The position numbers and the translations under genes are program-made. A stretch of DNA of 64,000 nucleotides, taken from positions 262,007 through 326,006 of the forward strand of contig MNCI01007578.1 of the NCBI GenBank assembly GCA_015680685.1, in the 5' to 3' direction. Every line of letters begins with the position of its first letter. Within the stretch, counting starts at the first letter, position 1. The notes below the pieces were generated by a model. That model saw only the letters and a program-made list of their open reading frames with translations. It had not been told where the DNA came from and searched no databases. Positions 1-10,835 of this stretch are shown here, piece by piece. This DNA comes from Gnetum montanum (Eukaryota; Streptophyta; Gnetopsida; Gnetales; Gnetaceae).

Positions 1-1462
1 TCTTGCCTGCCAACCTAAGTAGTTTACCTAGCCGATAGCCTACTCAAAAGCAATGCGCGGAGGTTTTAGCAGTGTTCAGGATGCGCGAAATAGTTTAGCA
101 AGTTTTCTAAGTAACAAAGTCTACTACGCTACACTACGCCTCGCTATGTAGTGTAGCAAGCTTCAAAAAATGTTTACGGAATCAAAGTGCTACGCTACAC
201 TATGTAGTGTAGCACAGCGTAGCAAAAGCTGGACAATCAATCCCCCTCACCTGACTTCAAGCCCTTCAGCAATGTCTCCTTCCGTCAGAAAGCGACAAAC
301 TTGGCAAAAAATAGGCCATGTTTACTACTACGCTATGCTAAGCTACATGGTGTAGCAAGGCATAGCAATTCTGCAGAAGTGACAGAAGGAAACTCAAAGG
401 GCAGGATCACCATGTTCGTAAGTGTCGCAGTGCAAGGTAGAGTTTGCATATTGGCAAATTTTTTGTGACTAAGACAGGTTGCTACACTATCCTACGCTAC
501 ATAGCGTAGCAAACATACAATGCACATGTAGCGAAACACGTGACAAGATGTTATGCCACACCAAACATGCTACGCTACAAAGAATAGCAAGACGTGGCAA
601 GCAGTTACACAACATCAATGCACTTCACCTAATTGCATTGTTGCTCTGACAGCATAATTACAATGCAATTGGTTTGTAATTATGGCATGCTAGGCTTGCC
701 CAATGGTCATGCAGGGACGTGTAGCATAGACAAGTCAGCATAGGCCCAAGGCATGTGGCATTCAAACCGCATCTTTCATGTGCCCTTGGTCCTATAAATA
801 CCCTAGTGAACAATGCTAAAAAGGGCGTCTAGCACTTAGGCTCTCTTTTCACACTTTCGGTTCTAATTTTTTGAGCAGTCTAGTTGACTAAAAATTTTGT
901 TGGCTAACAAGCAAGCAAGATAGCATTGTAACCTCGAGCATCGTAAGCTTCCTATTTTGAAACTGAAAAAAGTTAGCACTCTCTGTTGGCATTTTGCTCT
1001 ACCCTTGTCTACCACCTTGGTAGCACTTTACATTGTTAATGCTTGAGCCTACGTTGAAGCACATAGCCATCTTTCTCTACACATCCTGGTTACTCTCGGT
1101 ATCCCTGCATCTCCCTATGCAACCGACTATATCCATTTTGACAAAGCAAAGTTGTAGGTTCGAAGTGGTGCATTTTTCTAATTGTAGTTCATTTTGTCTC
1201 TTGCTTACTATTGCATTTTTACATTATTTTCTACCGCTTTTACATTCAAGCGTTGTTTTTACAAGTTCAGTTTCATTTTTAAATCACACATTGCAAAAGG
1301 CTATATCAATGTCGACTAAGTCCCTGTCTAATCGACCATACCATTCAGGGCACCCCGTTTCCATCCCATCCAGCATAGCCCTCCCACGGAAATAGGGTCA
1401 AGAATGTTAGTGGCCGCCGACACCTCAGTGTTTTCTAGCTATCGATGTTTTCGGTTGCTACA
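1..1462 (+). mobile_element. LTR A, 5'-truncated by the window edge
   Basis: Long terminal repeat of the same family as B, C, D and E. The window opens about 155 bases into the repeat, judged by alignment with LTR C. The 3' end is read at ...GGTTGCTACA (1462), matching the TG...CA ends of the other copies. The U3 part holds GCTAC/GTAGC palindromes near 124-160, 189-226, 321-367 and 481-511, then a TATA box at 793. What follows 1462 is not a primer-binding site, so this is a 3' LTR or a solo LTR. It lies next to Athila-like pol sequence of another element. Confidence 0.85.
752..800 (+). promoter_or_regulatory. LTR A promoter: decayed G-box and TATA box
   Basis: CATGTG at 752-757 stands where LTRs B, C and J have CACGTG, and TATAAATA is at 793-800. 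Spacing and flanking bases are shared with the other LTRs, so this is the U3 promoter of the family. The G-box differs by one C-to-T change. Confidence 0.7.
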
Positions 1463-1683
1463 CTCTCCAACCCTCACAATCTAGTCCAGCTGATCGTCTT
1501 GCATCTCCAATACCCTCATCCTCTACATCAAATACCTTTGAGTGCCCTTCAAACCAAGTGCTACCTTGAATTCATACTATAATGCTAACTCATGCTATTC
1601 CTAACTGGATCAAGGTTGGTAATATTTCCATGAAAAGATCTTATCTAAGAAGTCCACTCATTTACCTGTAGATCGTTGGACAT

Positions 1684-1893
1684 GAGCCATGCAAGGCTCT
1701 TCTTGGCTCTATTTTTGGTGTTAATCTCATCTCCCATGACATGTACAAGGCTTGGAACCTACCACCTCTCAAGAAGAGCAACATCTATCTAGAATTAGTA
1801 AATTAGTTAATTACTATCCCTCTAGGATTAGTAGAGGACATTATAACCATAGTTTGTGGGTGGTCCTATCCTCCTAATTTTCTAGTGATTAAG
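1684..1893 (+). pseudogene. Athila-like aspartic protease remnant
   Basis: Translation from 1684 gives a recognisable retroviral-type protease stretch of Ty3/gypsy Athila elements: G-V-N-L-I-S after the active-site position, then L-P-P-L-K-K-S, then P-L-G-x-V-E-D-I and a Y-P-x-N-F-x-V-I segment. The enzyme would process the Gag-Pol polyprotein. The expected catalytic Asp before G-x-x-x-N is replaced in this copy and a stop codon interrupts the middle. No gag is visible upstream, because LTR A adjoins instead. Family placement is by eye; RT and integrase of the same type follow on the same strand. Confidence 0.6.
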
Positions 1894-2339
1894 GTTGAAA
1901 ACTGCAAAGTGGCTTTTCCATCATTATGAGAAGTGCTTGGTTAAGCACAATCAATGCATGTATGGGTATAAGGGACCTATCTCTAGAAATACCCAAAGAA
2001 AATGAATTGGACAAGATAGAGAAAAAACATATTCCATGCATCATGTATAGTGATAACACGTATAATTTCATGCAAAATATTTGGTCAATCAAAAGTACAT
2101 ACATTAAAGCATGTAATAAATATGCACAGGAAATCAATATTCAAAGGTTTTTGTACACAATAGCCACAAAATAGGAGGGTAACCAGTGGCTAATAGCTAA
2201 CTTAGATAGCAGCACATTATGCATGGAACCAACTAAGAGCCTAACATGTGCTTATGTTAAAGGCATGGACAAAATTTAATAACTTCATTCAAAATATTTG
2301 ATAAAGATGATGATACCTATTAGGGAGAGTTGAAAATCC
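1894..2339 (+). other. Degraded protease-RT linker
   Basis: This stretch connects protease to reverse transcriptase of the Athila-like remnant. One short open frame (1926-2174) is seen but has no recognisable motif. Nothing else can be supported here. Confidence 0.4.
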
Positions 2340-3275
2340 CTGATAACTTCAAGCAGGAACCCTTAGAGCTAAAAACTTTACTGGTCAACATGGAATATGC
2401 ATTTTTAAATATGGTAAACTAATCATAATTAATGCAAACCTTGCTCTTAAATAAAAAAAAACTATTGAAGGTGGTTAACAAATGGCCAATAATGTTTCCT
2501 TGGTTATATCCTAAGCTAACAAGAATCCATTTAAGGTTATGCTAATGTTGTATCTACACCAACTCGACCATGAAGCCTAGAAGGCAGTCGTAGAGGTGGT
2601 TGAGCCCCAAATTGAAGTAGATCGTCAAGGAGAAAATTAATCAACTCCTCTAGGTAGGGTTCATCTATCCCATTATGGATAGCAAGTGCGTTTGCCCACT
2701 CATAATTGTGCCAAAGAAAGTTGGCAAGTGGTGGGTTTGCATTGACTTTAAGCTATTGAATATGGCAATGTTTAAAGATCATTTTCCATTACCATTTGTG
2801 GATCAAGTGTTGGACATCATATCCAAGCATTGTTATTATAGTTTCTTGGATGGTTATACTGGCTATAACCAAATCTAAATTGATCTAGAAGATTAGGCCA
2901 AGATAACATTCATGATTCCCTAGGTGAATTTTGCATATTGTAAGATGCCATTCATTCTATGTAATGCCCCTGCAACATTTCAATGCTTGATCCTTAGTAG
3001 CTTCCAATGGCATATTAGTAGTGGTGTAGAAGTCTTCATGGATGACTTTTCCACCTATGGAGCTACATTTGAGTAAGCCTTGGACTACCTTGAGTAGGTA
3101 TTGAAGAGATGTGTTGAAATAAACTTGTGGCTCAACTAGCAAAAGAGCCATCTCATGGTTCAAGAAGGCATTGTGCTAGGGCATCAAATTTCGCAAAAAC
3201 GGATTGAGGTAGACCTAGAAAAGATAAGGGTCATCCAAGCAATAACACACTAACTAGAGATAGTTAAATATGTTT
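2340..3275 (+). pseudogene. Athila-like reverse transcriptase, decayed
   Basis: RNA-dependent DNA polymerase domain of a Ty3/gypsy element. From about 2340 the frames give E-P-L-E-L-K, then near 2670-2880 the fingers and palm segments (V-P-K-K-x-G-K-W-x-V-C-I-D-F, F-P-L-P-F-V-D-Q, F-L-D-G-Y-T-G-Y-N-Q-I). M-P-F-x-L-C-N-A-P-A-T-F-Q follows near 2945-2985, and the active-site box reads F-M-D-D-F near 3040. F-M-D-D-F and L-C-N-A-P are typical of the Athila lineage. Many in-frame stops are present, a large share of them TAG where CAG or TGG would fit. It cannot be functional. It sits in order with RNase H and integrase downstream. Confidence 0.8.
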
Positions 3276-3299
3276 AATCATTTCTTAGACACACTAGCT

Positions 3300-3840
3300 A
3301 CTACCAGCGATTCATAGAAAATTTCTCTAAGATCATAAAACTATTGGTAGAGCTTACAAAGGAAGATGCACCTTTCATCTAGACCAAGGACTGTGAACAT
3401 GCATTCCAACAGTTAAAAGAGAAACTAGTATAAACACCAATCCTATGAGCACCAGACTAGTCCAAACCCTTCCACATCATGACAAATGCATCTAAATATG
3501 CCTTGGGAGTAGTGCTCACATAGATGGATGATAAAAATGCCCATATTATATCCACTGAACAAGTTAAAGCATTGTGGAAGCATAGTTAAATTACACTACC
3601 ATGGAAAAGAAACTAATGGTAGTGGTGTATTCTATAGAAATGTTCAAGCGCTATGTGCTTGGGTAAAAAGTATTTGTACACATGGACCACAGTGCAATCT
3701 ACTTCCTCATGAACAAGCCAACAGTGAACCCTCGTGTCGTACAGTGGCTCGTGATCTTGTAGGAATTTAATCTCACGATGGTAGATCAAAAAGAAACTAA
3801 GAATGTGATCATTAGTCATATCTCTTACTTAAGATGGGAT
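3300..3840 (+). pseudogene. Athila-like RNase H remnant
   Basis: RNase H domain that degrades the RNA strand of the RNA-DNA hybrid. The conserved start T-x-A-S-x-Y-A-L-G-V-V-L is read near 3480-3520, with Asn in place of the catalytic Asp of T-D-A-S. Later segments (M-F-K-R-Y, V-Y-T-D-H, N-K-P-x-V-N-P-R-V-V-Q-W) are spread over at least two frames, so several frameshifts have accumulated. It lies directly between RT and integrase, as expected in a Ty3/gypsy pol. Confidence 0.65.
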
Positions 3841-5100
3841 AATAAAGAGGAGGAGAGCCTACTCTCTGACTAGTTTCTAGACGAACTCCTCTTTACAAGA
3901 GTAGTAAGTCAAGAAATTCCCATATAGATAACATGGTATAATGGCATCCTCACCTATTTTCTCACTCAGGAGATGCAACAATTTCTTCATCTAGCCAAAT
4001 ATTTCATTGTTGTGTCCTTAACAAAGATTAACTACACGTTCTCCAGGATGCTCTCAAAGGGCCTTGTGGAGGCCACTATGTATGGAGATGCATGACCATA
4101 AAAATCCTAATGGCAGGATACTATTGGCCTATAATCTTTTGGGATGCCCACCAATTTTTCCAATCTTGTGAACATTGTCAATGAGACAGGGGGATGACTG
4201 CTTGCATGAAAGGTCCTCACTAGTGGATGTAACCATTGGACCCTTTTGATATATGGGATATTGACTTCATGGGTCCCATCACACCCATGTCCAATGGGAA
4301 GGCATATATTATCATAGCAATCAACTACTACACAAAATGGATACAAAATGGGCAAAATAAGTAGTCATTATTGATTGTACATCATCCACTATTGGTAGAT
4401 TTATACAAAAGAATATTGTAAATAGGTTTTGGATGCCACATTTGCTAATTTCTGATAATGGAACTCATTTCATAAGTGCCACTTTTAGAAAATTGATGCA
4501 ACACTTGGGGTTGAACATAAATTAACAACACCTTACCATCCCCCAAGCCAATGGTCAAGTAGAGGTAACCAATCAGGAGATCACAAAGATACTAATGCAA
4601 GCCATTAGCAAATATAGGAAAGATTGGAGTGCAAAACTTAACAATGCCTTCTAGGCTTATTGTTCAACATGGAAACTTCCTATTGGATATTCTTCCTACA
4701 AGTTAGTCTATAGAAAACTTCCAACACTCTCGATTCAATTGGAGCTTTGTACACTCTCAACAACCTATGATCTAAATATTTATCTAAGTTTAGCATAGAA
4801 AGAAAGATTAATCAACCCAAACGTGCTAGATGAAAATTGATTAGTGGCCCTATCTTTGAATGAGGTGCACAAGGCATTCAGCAAGCAATGCCATGACCTA
4901 AGAATACAAAAGGTAGAACTTTAATTGATAGATAAGGTCCTCTATTGGAACCCCTCACATGTACCCCAAAGGAAAAAATTCCAAACATTGTGGGAGGAAT
5001 CTTATATAATTGATCAAACCTTTCCCTTCAGGGCCATGATAATTTACAAACCTAAAAGCTCAAATAAAAAGTAACTTAACATCCAATAAGTAAAACCTTT
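3841..5100 (+). pseudogene. Athila-like integrase remnant
   Basis: DDE integrase that would insert the cDNA. The zinc-binding region is poorly preserved near 4060-4190. The core is clearer: first Asp in W-D-I-D-F-M-G near 4258, second Asp in S-D-N-G-T-H-F near 4450, and the Glu in P-Q-A-N-G-Q-V-E-V-T-N near 4545. Downstream, K-L-P-I-G-Y-S-S-Y-K-L-V-Y resembles the conserved stretch after the core, and the C-terminal part runs to about 5090. Stops and frameshifts are frequent. The order protease-RT-RNase H-integrase over 1684-5100 marks one decayed element. Confidence 0.75.
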
Positions 5101-5535
5101 TCTTGAACCAAGTTAGACTATTGCAGCTAACACCTCAAGGGATGGATAATCATGTTCCATTTTTTGGATCTCCTCCTTCCAACTCAGTTGTGGGGGAGAT
5201 GGCCATCTATGCTAATAATCCATATGGCTTCTCAATTTTTGTACTTTTTGTTTTCCATGTTTTTGGTTTTACAAGTTATTTATTTTATAGATTTTTGAAT
5301 TTTCAAATTCATCTAATTTTACACCATCGTTAGTACCTTTGACCCTTAATTATTTTAAACTTTCTTATATATTTTACTTTGTTTTGTTTTGTTCAAATGT
5401 GATATTTCCTCATTTTTTCTAATAAAATTTCTTTATTATCATAGGACATAGTGCCACTATTGCTATTTACTAATGATGGTTTATGCTTAATATTATGGCT
5501 GTCAATGTCTGGTTTCTATTTTTGAATTCTGATGT
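5101..5535 (+). other. Tail of the Athila-like remnant, AT-rich
   Basis: No domain is recognised here. A G-rich run (GTTGTGGGGGAG near 5188) resembles a polypurine tract but lacks a convincing LTR after it. A 76-codon open frame at 5103-5333 is T-rich and I do not call it a gene. The stretch ends where LTR F begins. Confidence 0.4.
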
Positions 5536-6921
5536 TGTAGTGATTGAAAATGTTAGCAAGTAGAACACTAAGGGTTCAACAGGTGCACAGCTGAACCCTG
5601 TGTCTACAAGAGGGCCTTGCTAGATGTGGAGACAAGGTGTCTTGAATGGTCTTGTCAATTGAATAGGGACTTATGGAATGCAACTGGTGCTAAGTGTTGG
5701 GTAGTGTCAACTATGTTAACTGTGTGAACAGTGCTAAGTGTAGCTGGTGTTAATAGTGTGAATAGTGCTAAGTGTAGTTACATTTTTCAATAGAAAATGA
5801 GAGTGTCAACACACATGGACCATCACTTGAGCATAGATGTAGGTCAATGTGAATAAAATGTGAAAAAATGAAAATAAAACATAAGGGAGGAAGAGAGAGA
5901 AACGAAATGTCACCTCAAATGGGGTTGAGTGTAGTTAACTCCAAAATGGGTTTAGAAGGTATGTGGTGTACAATAGGCCTAGTAGAAATCATAGTCACAG
6001 TCTCAATGGTGTCAAGCCATGAAGTCTAGTTCTCATCATGGTGTCCATGCATGCTGGGTTGGTTGCTGCAATATACTATGGGCTATGGTGTTTGGCTGGG
6101 CTACAAAGGGACTATGGTGGATTTTGGTCTGTAACTCTGCCTCTGTGGATTGTTGGGGTTCCTTTGGGTCTTGTTTGTCCAAATGCCAACTATCTAAAAT
6201 TTCTTCTCTCCCCTTGAAAATTCCCAAGGCAATGGTATTTATAGGGTTAGCATTCCTAAAAAATGTGGATTGTCTACCACATGATAGAGGGGTAGTTGGG
6301 ACTATGTTTGACCCCAATTATGCTCGACCCCAACTACGCTCAACCCCAACTATGCTCTAGAGCATAGTCCCAATAGTCAAAAAAAATGCCAAAACTGGTT
6401 TTTTCATGCTAAATACGCTAAATATGCTCTATAGTGTAGTCCTAGTAGTGGAAAGCATAGTCTTAGCACTTAAAAAAATCTACAACTTGTGTCATTATTC
6501 TAACACTTAGAAAAATCGTACAAAACTGGCTATTGTGTGTCGACTACATTGACTATGCTCTAGAGTGTAGTCCTAGTAGTGAAGCACATAGTCTCAACTC
6601 GTAGAAAAATTTTGTAGCTTGTGACCTCATTTAGAAACTTAGCCAAATTGCAAAAAAATGGCCGTTGAAGCTAACTACACTCTACTACAGTGGAGAACGT
6701 AGTCCTAGAACTTAGACAAATTTGCAAAAAGTGTCATCATTCTGATACTTAGAAGAATTTTGCAAATCTAGACTATTTGTGTCAACTGTGCTAACTACAC
6801 TCTATGGCATAGTCCTAGTAGTAGGGAGCATAGTCTAAATACTTAGAAAAAATTTTCCAAGTTTTGACACTTAGAAAAATTTTTAGTTAAGACCTGGAAG
6901 TCCAAATTTGGTTGTGTTTCA
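5536..6921 (-). mobile_element. LTR F (short-LTR subfamily)
   Basis: On the plus strand it starts TGTAGTGATTG and ends GTGTTTCA, the reverse complement of the TGAAACAC...CTACA ends shared by all LTRs here. A polypurine tract, reverse complement AACAAAGAGGGGCCAA, adjoins at 6922, so this is the 3' LTR of a minus-strand element. Its TATA box (reverse strand) is at 6236-6243. The U3 part contains about four 110-130 bp imperfect repeats, each centred on a CTCTAGAG-type palindrome. The rest of its own element is missing apart from the 46 bases up to LTR G. Confidence 0.8.
6349..6890. repeat. Palindrome-bearing tandem repeat in U3 of LTR F
   Basis: ACTATGCTCTAGAGCATAGT at 6349-6368 is a perfect 20 bp palindrome. 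Related, less perfect copies follow near 6425, 6553, 6675 and 6797, each followed by TCCTAGTAG or similar and an ACTTAGAAAAATTT segment. The spacing of about 110-130 bases suggests tandem duplication of a palindrome-containing unit. Confidence 0.7.
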
Positions 6922-6967
6922 TTGGCCCCTCTTTGTTGATATATAGAGGAGTGGCTTGAGAGATGTC
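6922..6967 (-). other. Polypurine tract and internal stub between LTRs F and G
   Basis: The first bases, read on the minus strand, are the polypurine tract AACAAAGAGGGGCCAA that primes plus-strand synthesis, directly before the LTR start. The remaining 25 or so bases match the sequence that follows LTR G (GGAGTGGCTTGAGAGA). Only this 46-base internal stub separates two same-strand LTRs. Confidence 0.75.
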
Positions 6968-8187
6968 TATAATGATTAAAAACATCGATGGCTGGAATCA
7001 CTAAGGGATCAATGGATGCACAACCTTAACCTTGCCTCCATGTGAGGGCCTTGGTGGAAATGAAGGCAAAGTGTCCTAAATGATTTTGTCGATTGAATAG
7101 GGACTTTGCTAGTTGCAATCGAGGCAGTGGGTACAATCAATGGATGGCATCATTAGCTAAAATGTAAATGCAAATAATATGCATGAAAAAAGTGTAGAAA
7201 GATGCAAGAAAATGCTAGAAACTGGAGAGAGAAATGGAACACCACCCCAAATGAAAGCATAGTTAACTTCAAAAAGGTCTCAGAAGGTACACAATGTACA
7301 ATAGGTGCAGTGGAAGTGTAGTCATAATCTCAATGGTGTTGGGCCATGAAGTTTGGCACTCACCCTAATGAACCATGCCTACCAAGTTGGTTGTTGTAGT
7401 GTATTGTGCAGTGTTCTACAGGGCTACAGTGGGCCATGATAAGCAACTTTGCCTCTTTGTCAGTGTGGTATGCTCTAGGTCTCATTTTCCCATGGAGTTA
7501 AGTGCTAATATGCCAAAATGGAAAATGCCAGGTGCTTAAAAATGCTCACATCCAAGGAATGCCAACCACTTAAGAATGCCAACAATTTGGGAATGCCAAC
7601 AATCAAGGAATGCCAATCATTAAAAGGTTGTGATCTAGGGGTATTTATAGTGCTAGGGCTAGCACAAAACATGGATCAGGTGCCATGTGGTAGTGTGGTA
7701 GGTGAGACTACAAGAAAAATTCAAAAAAATTTCTAAGTTTAAAGGTGACCAGAAAATTTTCTAACTCTGGTTTTTATGCTTGCTATGCTTTAGAGTGTAG
7801 GTACAATTTGGGACAAATGGGGAGTGTAGGAGAAATGCAAATTGCTGATCTTGATTTCAAGAGGAGTGTTGGAGCTGAGGTGAAGGTTGATGCCGAGCTC
7901 TAGAGGCTTTTAAAGGCTATCAAAGGCTTCTTTTCAATGCTACACTGGCTATGCTCTAGAGCATAACCCAAAACTTAGAAAAAGTTTAAATTTGATGCCT
8001 AGCACTAGCTATGCTTGCTATGCTCTAGAGTGTAGCAGGGATACTTAGAAAAGACTTGGCACAAATTTTTTCTTCTTCCATGCTACGCTTGGGAGCATAA
8101 CACCAACACTTAGAAGAATTTGCCAAGTTTTGATACTTAGAAAAATTTGCAGTTGCAATGCTAAACTCCAAAATTGGTGGTGTTTCA
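6968..8187 (-). mobile_element. LTR G, 3' LTR of element 4
   Basis: Starts TATAATGATTAAAAA (decayed TGTAG) and ends GTGTTTCA on the plus strand. It resembles F and H along its length, with a reverse-strand TATA box at 7642-7649. On the right it continues into the 3' untranslated region, a hairpin-unit array and the protease of element 4, so it is the 3' LTR of that minus-strand element. A short minisatellite of about 16 bp units containing GAATGCCAAC lies at 7554-7622, also present in LTR H at 17755-17830. Confidence 0.8.
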
Positions 8188-9401
8188 ACAGGCCATGTGA
8201 CATCTGGAGGAGTGGCTTGAGAGACGTTGACAAAAAATTACAAAAAACCATAGCAAATGTGACACCAACACCACTCATTTGTAGAAGATTGGATGACATT
8301 TCATCATGCTCAAAAGTGCTAAGGGAATAAGGATATGCTAAAGGACAAGTGGTATAGGCTATGCTAGGAAGATGAAATGCAAATAGTGGACAATGATGTA
8401 AAATGCAAAGTTAGCACAATTGATGGTGATCATGGCATGAAGTGGCTTGCCCCTTAAATGTTGACCTCTCATTGGAATACTCATGAGAGAGTCAAAGTCG
8501 ATCCAAGGTTGGGCCGATTGTGAAACTACATCACTATCAATTTTCTTGGGGATGTGCTTTTCCCCTTTTTTCTTTTATTTTTCTTTTCTTTTCTTTTCTT
8601 TTCATTTTTTTTCTTCTCTCGCTATTTTTTTTAATCTGCTTTGCTTTGAGGTGAACCTTTGTTGGGTTTAGCTTACTATTGAATGTTAGCTACAAGTTGG
8701 CCATCGAGTAGATGGGCTTTGTTTTGATGCAACCACATCACATTTGTAGGATAGGTGTTTCCTCCCAGGGATGAGTTGTGTTACATCCTTTTAGGCCTTG
8801 ACTAGCCAATAGAGGCTCCCCATGGGACAAGTTGCATTATGTCCACCATGGGTTCTACAGTTGATGTGAGGAGAATTTCATATGCATCACAGTGCGTATG
8901 CATTAGAGGGATGCCCAATTGTGAGTATGTAGGGGATAAGAGGCTATTGGAATGAAGGAGTGGATGTGCATAGGTTGTAACAGGGTGAGGGAGATGTGCA
9001 CTCTTGAGAGGCTTAGCTAGTCTAATCATGCACGTCAAAGCAATGTGGTGACTTCTTGTTGTAATGAGATGCATCTTTGCATGACTGCCTCTAAGGCTTC
9101 ATCTTACAAACACAACTCTGAGAAAACAAGAAAACCACAAAACGTGAAATGTAAATCAAATGCTAAATGTAAAGATGCTGCAAGTGCTAGATGCAAAGAT
9201 GCTACAAATACATCAAATGCTACGCCAGTTACAAGTCCTCAGAAACCTAACGAAATTTCCATAGCAATGATGTTACAAGTTCTTCAAAAGCCTTACTAAT
9301 GGTAGGTACTCCAAAAGATCTGGAGAATGGTGGGAGGTGATGATGATCTAAGTGCCCAAAGGGTTTCACCAATGGAAAGTTCTCAAATAAATTAGCAACA
9401 T
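8188..9401 (-). other. 3' untranslated region of element 4
   Basis: No coding domain. The segment is homologous to 18424-19531, 38287-39351 and 29000-30073 (inverted), so it is a conserved non-coding part of the family between the hairpin array and the polypurine tract. It includes a TTTTC-rich pyrimidine run at 8557-8635 and two copies of a GATGAGTTG-GTTACAT motif near 8770 and 8826. Confidence 0.6.
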
Positions 9402-9860
9402 GCTAGTTTAAAGTCCTGGTAGACTATGAACCCAATTTAAGGTCCTGGCAGACCATGATGTGTTAGTTTATAGTCCTAGAAGACTGGCAAGTGCTAGTTT
9501 AACATCGTAGTAGATGGTGGATGTTGTGCTAATTTAACATCATGACTCAAGAATGTTAAATGTGCTTTTTTATAGTCATAGCAGATTGCCTATGTTAGTT
9601 TATAGTCATAGCAAACTATCTTTTGTAATTTTTTTCATCATGGTGGACAAGTGCTTACCTTGCTTATGTGAGGTGTGATGCTACATGCATAGTCATGATA
9701 TGTGCCTAAAAGATCCTGAAAAAATCAACTAGAGATAAAAGATCAAGTGGCACCTATCACAAACAAAGTTAAAATGCACGAATTAAAGGAAAGTAATGTA
9801 GAAAGTAATAGTTTTAGGTCATTCCGGTCCCTAGGCTAGTTTAAGGACTTTTTGGGCCAT
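9402..9860. repeat. Hairpin-unit array of element 4
   Basis: Units of the form TAGTTTAA followed by a 4 bp inverted repeat. Examples are AAGGTCCTGGCAGACC (GGTC/GACC) near 9440 and CATCGTAGTAGATG (CATC/GATG) near 9507. About seven units run from 9402 to 9620, and two GGCC/GGTC-type units follow at 9809-9860. The gap 9621-9808 is unit-free and matches 61638-61798 of element 5. Confidence 0.75.
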
Positions 9861-10069
9861 GTGTGTTTGTAGTTTTATGATTGTTTTTGATTTTATGTGT
9901 TTTTTGATGTTTTTCAAATGCAATGCATAAGCTAAGTGGATGTATGCATACACAAAGCAAAGCAGTATGTAAACTAGGTAAGGAGGCATGAACAAATGCA
10001 ATGTAAGAAAAAACCAAAAATGCATGGCACATGGAGGCAAGGGGTAAGTAGGAAAAGTCTTGATCATGC
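9861..10069 (-). other. Protease-array spacer of element 4
   Basis: T-rich and A-rich stretch, homologous to 62048-62260. A minus-strand open frame of 91 codons crosses it but shows no motif and is not kept beyond chance in the other copy. Confidence 0.4.
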
Positions 10070-10733
10070 AGTTGCTTATTAACCAGGTGTGGATTAGGGG
10101 GTGCACAAGGCTTAGGATCCTCTAGAAGGCTATTAGCTTCAACAACTCATTTGGGTGTGTTAGCCTTAGGCATTGTGTTGGTTGCTATAGGTGTACTACC
10201 AAGAAACTCCACCTTTGACACTTGCTTCATGTCTATGTTGTGGATAGCTGGAGGGAAGGTGTTATTACTATGGATGATAACTTGATCACCTTCATATGAA
10301 AGGTGAAATTCTTGATGGATGAATGAGGAGACTACCTATAGTTGGTCTAGCCAAGGCCTACCCAAGATCAAGTTGAAGCTTGGCGTCTCCTCTATGACAA
10401 TGAAATTTGTGCTTATGGGGAATTGCTCTCCTGCCATAAAGGCAAAGTTGATTGTACCCCTAACGATGATGTGTGATTTGTTGAAGGATCTTAGACATGG
10501 TTCTGGTTGGCCTAATTTCATTTTCCAAGTCTAACTTATCAATGATGAAGTATAGGGGTACATTTGTTGCTACACCATCATTGACATGCACTCTGTGGAT
10601 GGTGCACTATCCAACACATATGCTAATTGATGATAGAGCTATAGTGACCTCCCCTCATTCAAGGTTGACCTTGAATGCATCATTGTGAAATGCTAAGGAT
10701 GTTGAACTTGATTCCTATGGTGTAGGAGGTAAC
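10070..10733 (-). pseudogene. Aspartic protease of element 4, main part
   Basis: Retroviral-type aspartic protease that would cut Gag-Pol. On the minus strand the active-site region reads V-H-V-N-D-G-V-A-T-N-V near 10590-10560, matching V-H-V-D-D-G-x-A-T-N-V in the better copies. The flap side follows with F-M-A-G-E-Q-F-P and F-I-V-I-E-E, then the family hallmark F-N-L-I-L-G-R-P-W-L-D-Q-L at 10374-10336. The conserved extension H-Q-E-F-H-L-x-Y-E-G-D-Q-V follows. The N-terminal side continues beyond the 10734-13896 insertion. Stops and a frameshift make it a pseudogene. Confidence 0.8.
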
Positions 10734-10835
10734 TGTTGGTACATTTGGCCATTTCATGGAGTAGGCTTTGAAAGGGTACTCCATTTATCATCCGTTGTGT
10801 GTTGTGTGTTGATTTAAGAGAGAGAGAGATAATCT

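Noticed and set aside
1033-1395. Hydrophobic open frame in the U5 part of LTR A, also in B, C, D and E
   Set aside because: T-rich LTR sequence gives runs of Phe, Leu and Cys in all copies. No start context or codon preference supports a protein.
5103-5333. Env-like gene at the end of the Athila-like remnant
   Set aside because: Only 76 codons with a T-rich hydrophobic end. No env-like motif is recognised.
9831-10106. Minus-strand frame of 91 codons, with a similar frame at 61982-62251
   Set aside because: It spans AT-rich spacer and hairpin units. The two translations diverge in both length and sequence.
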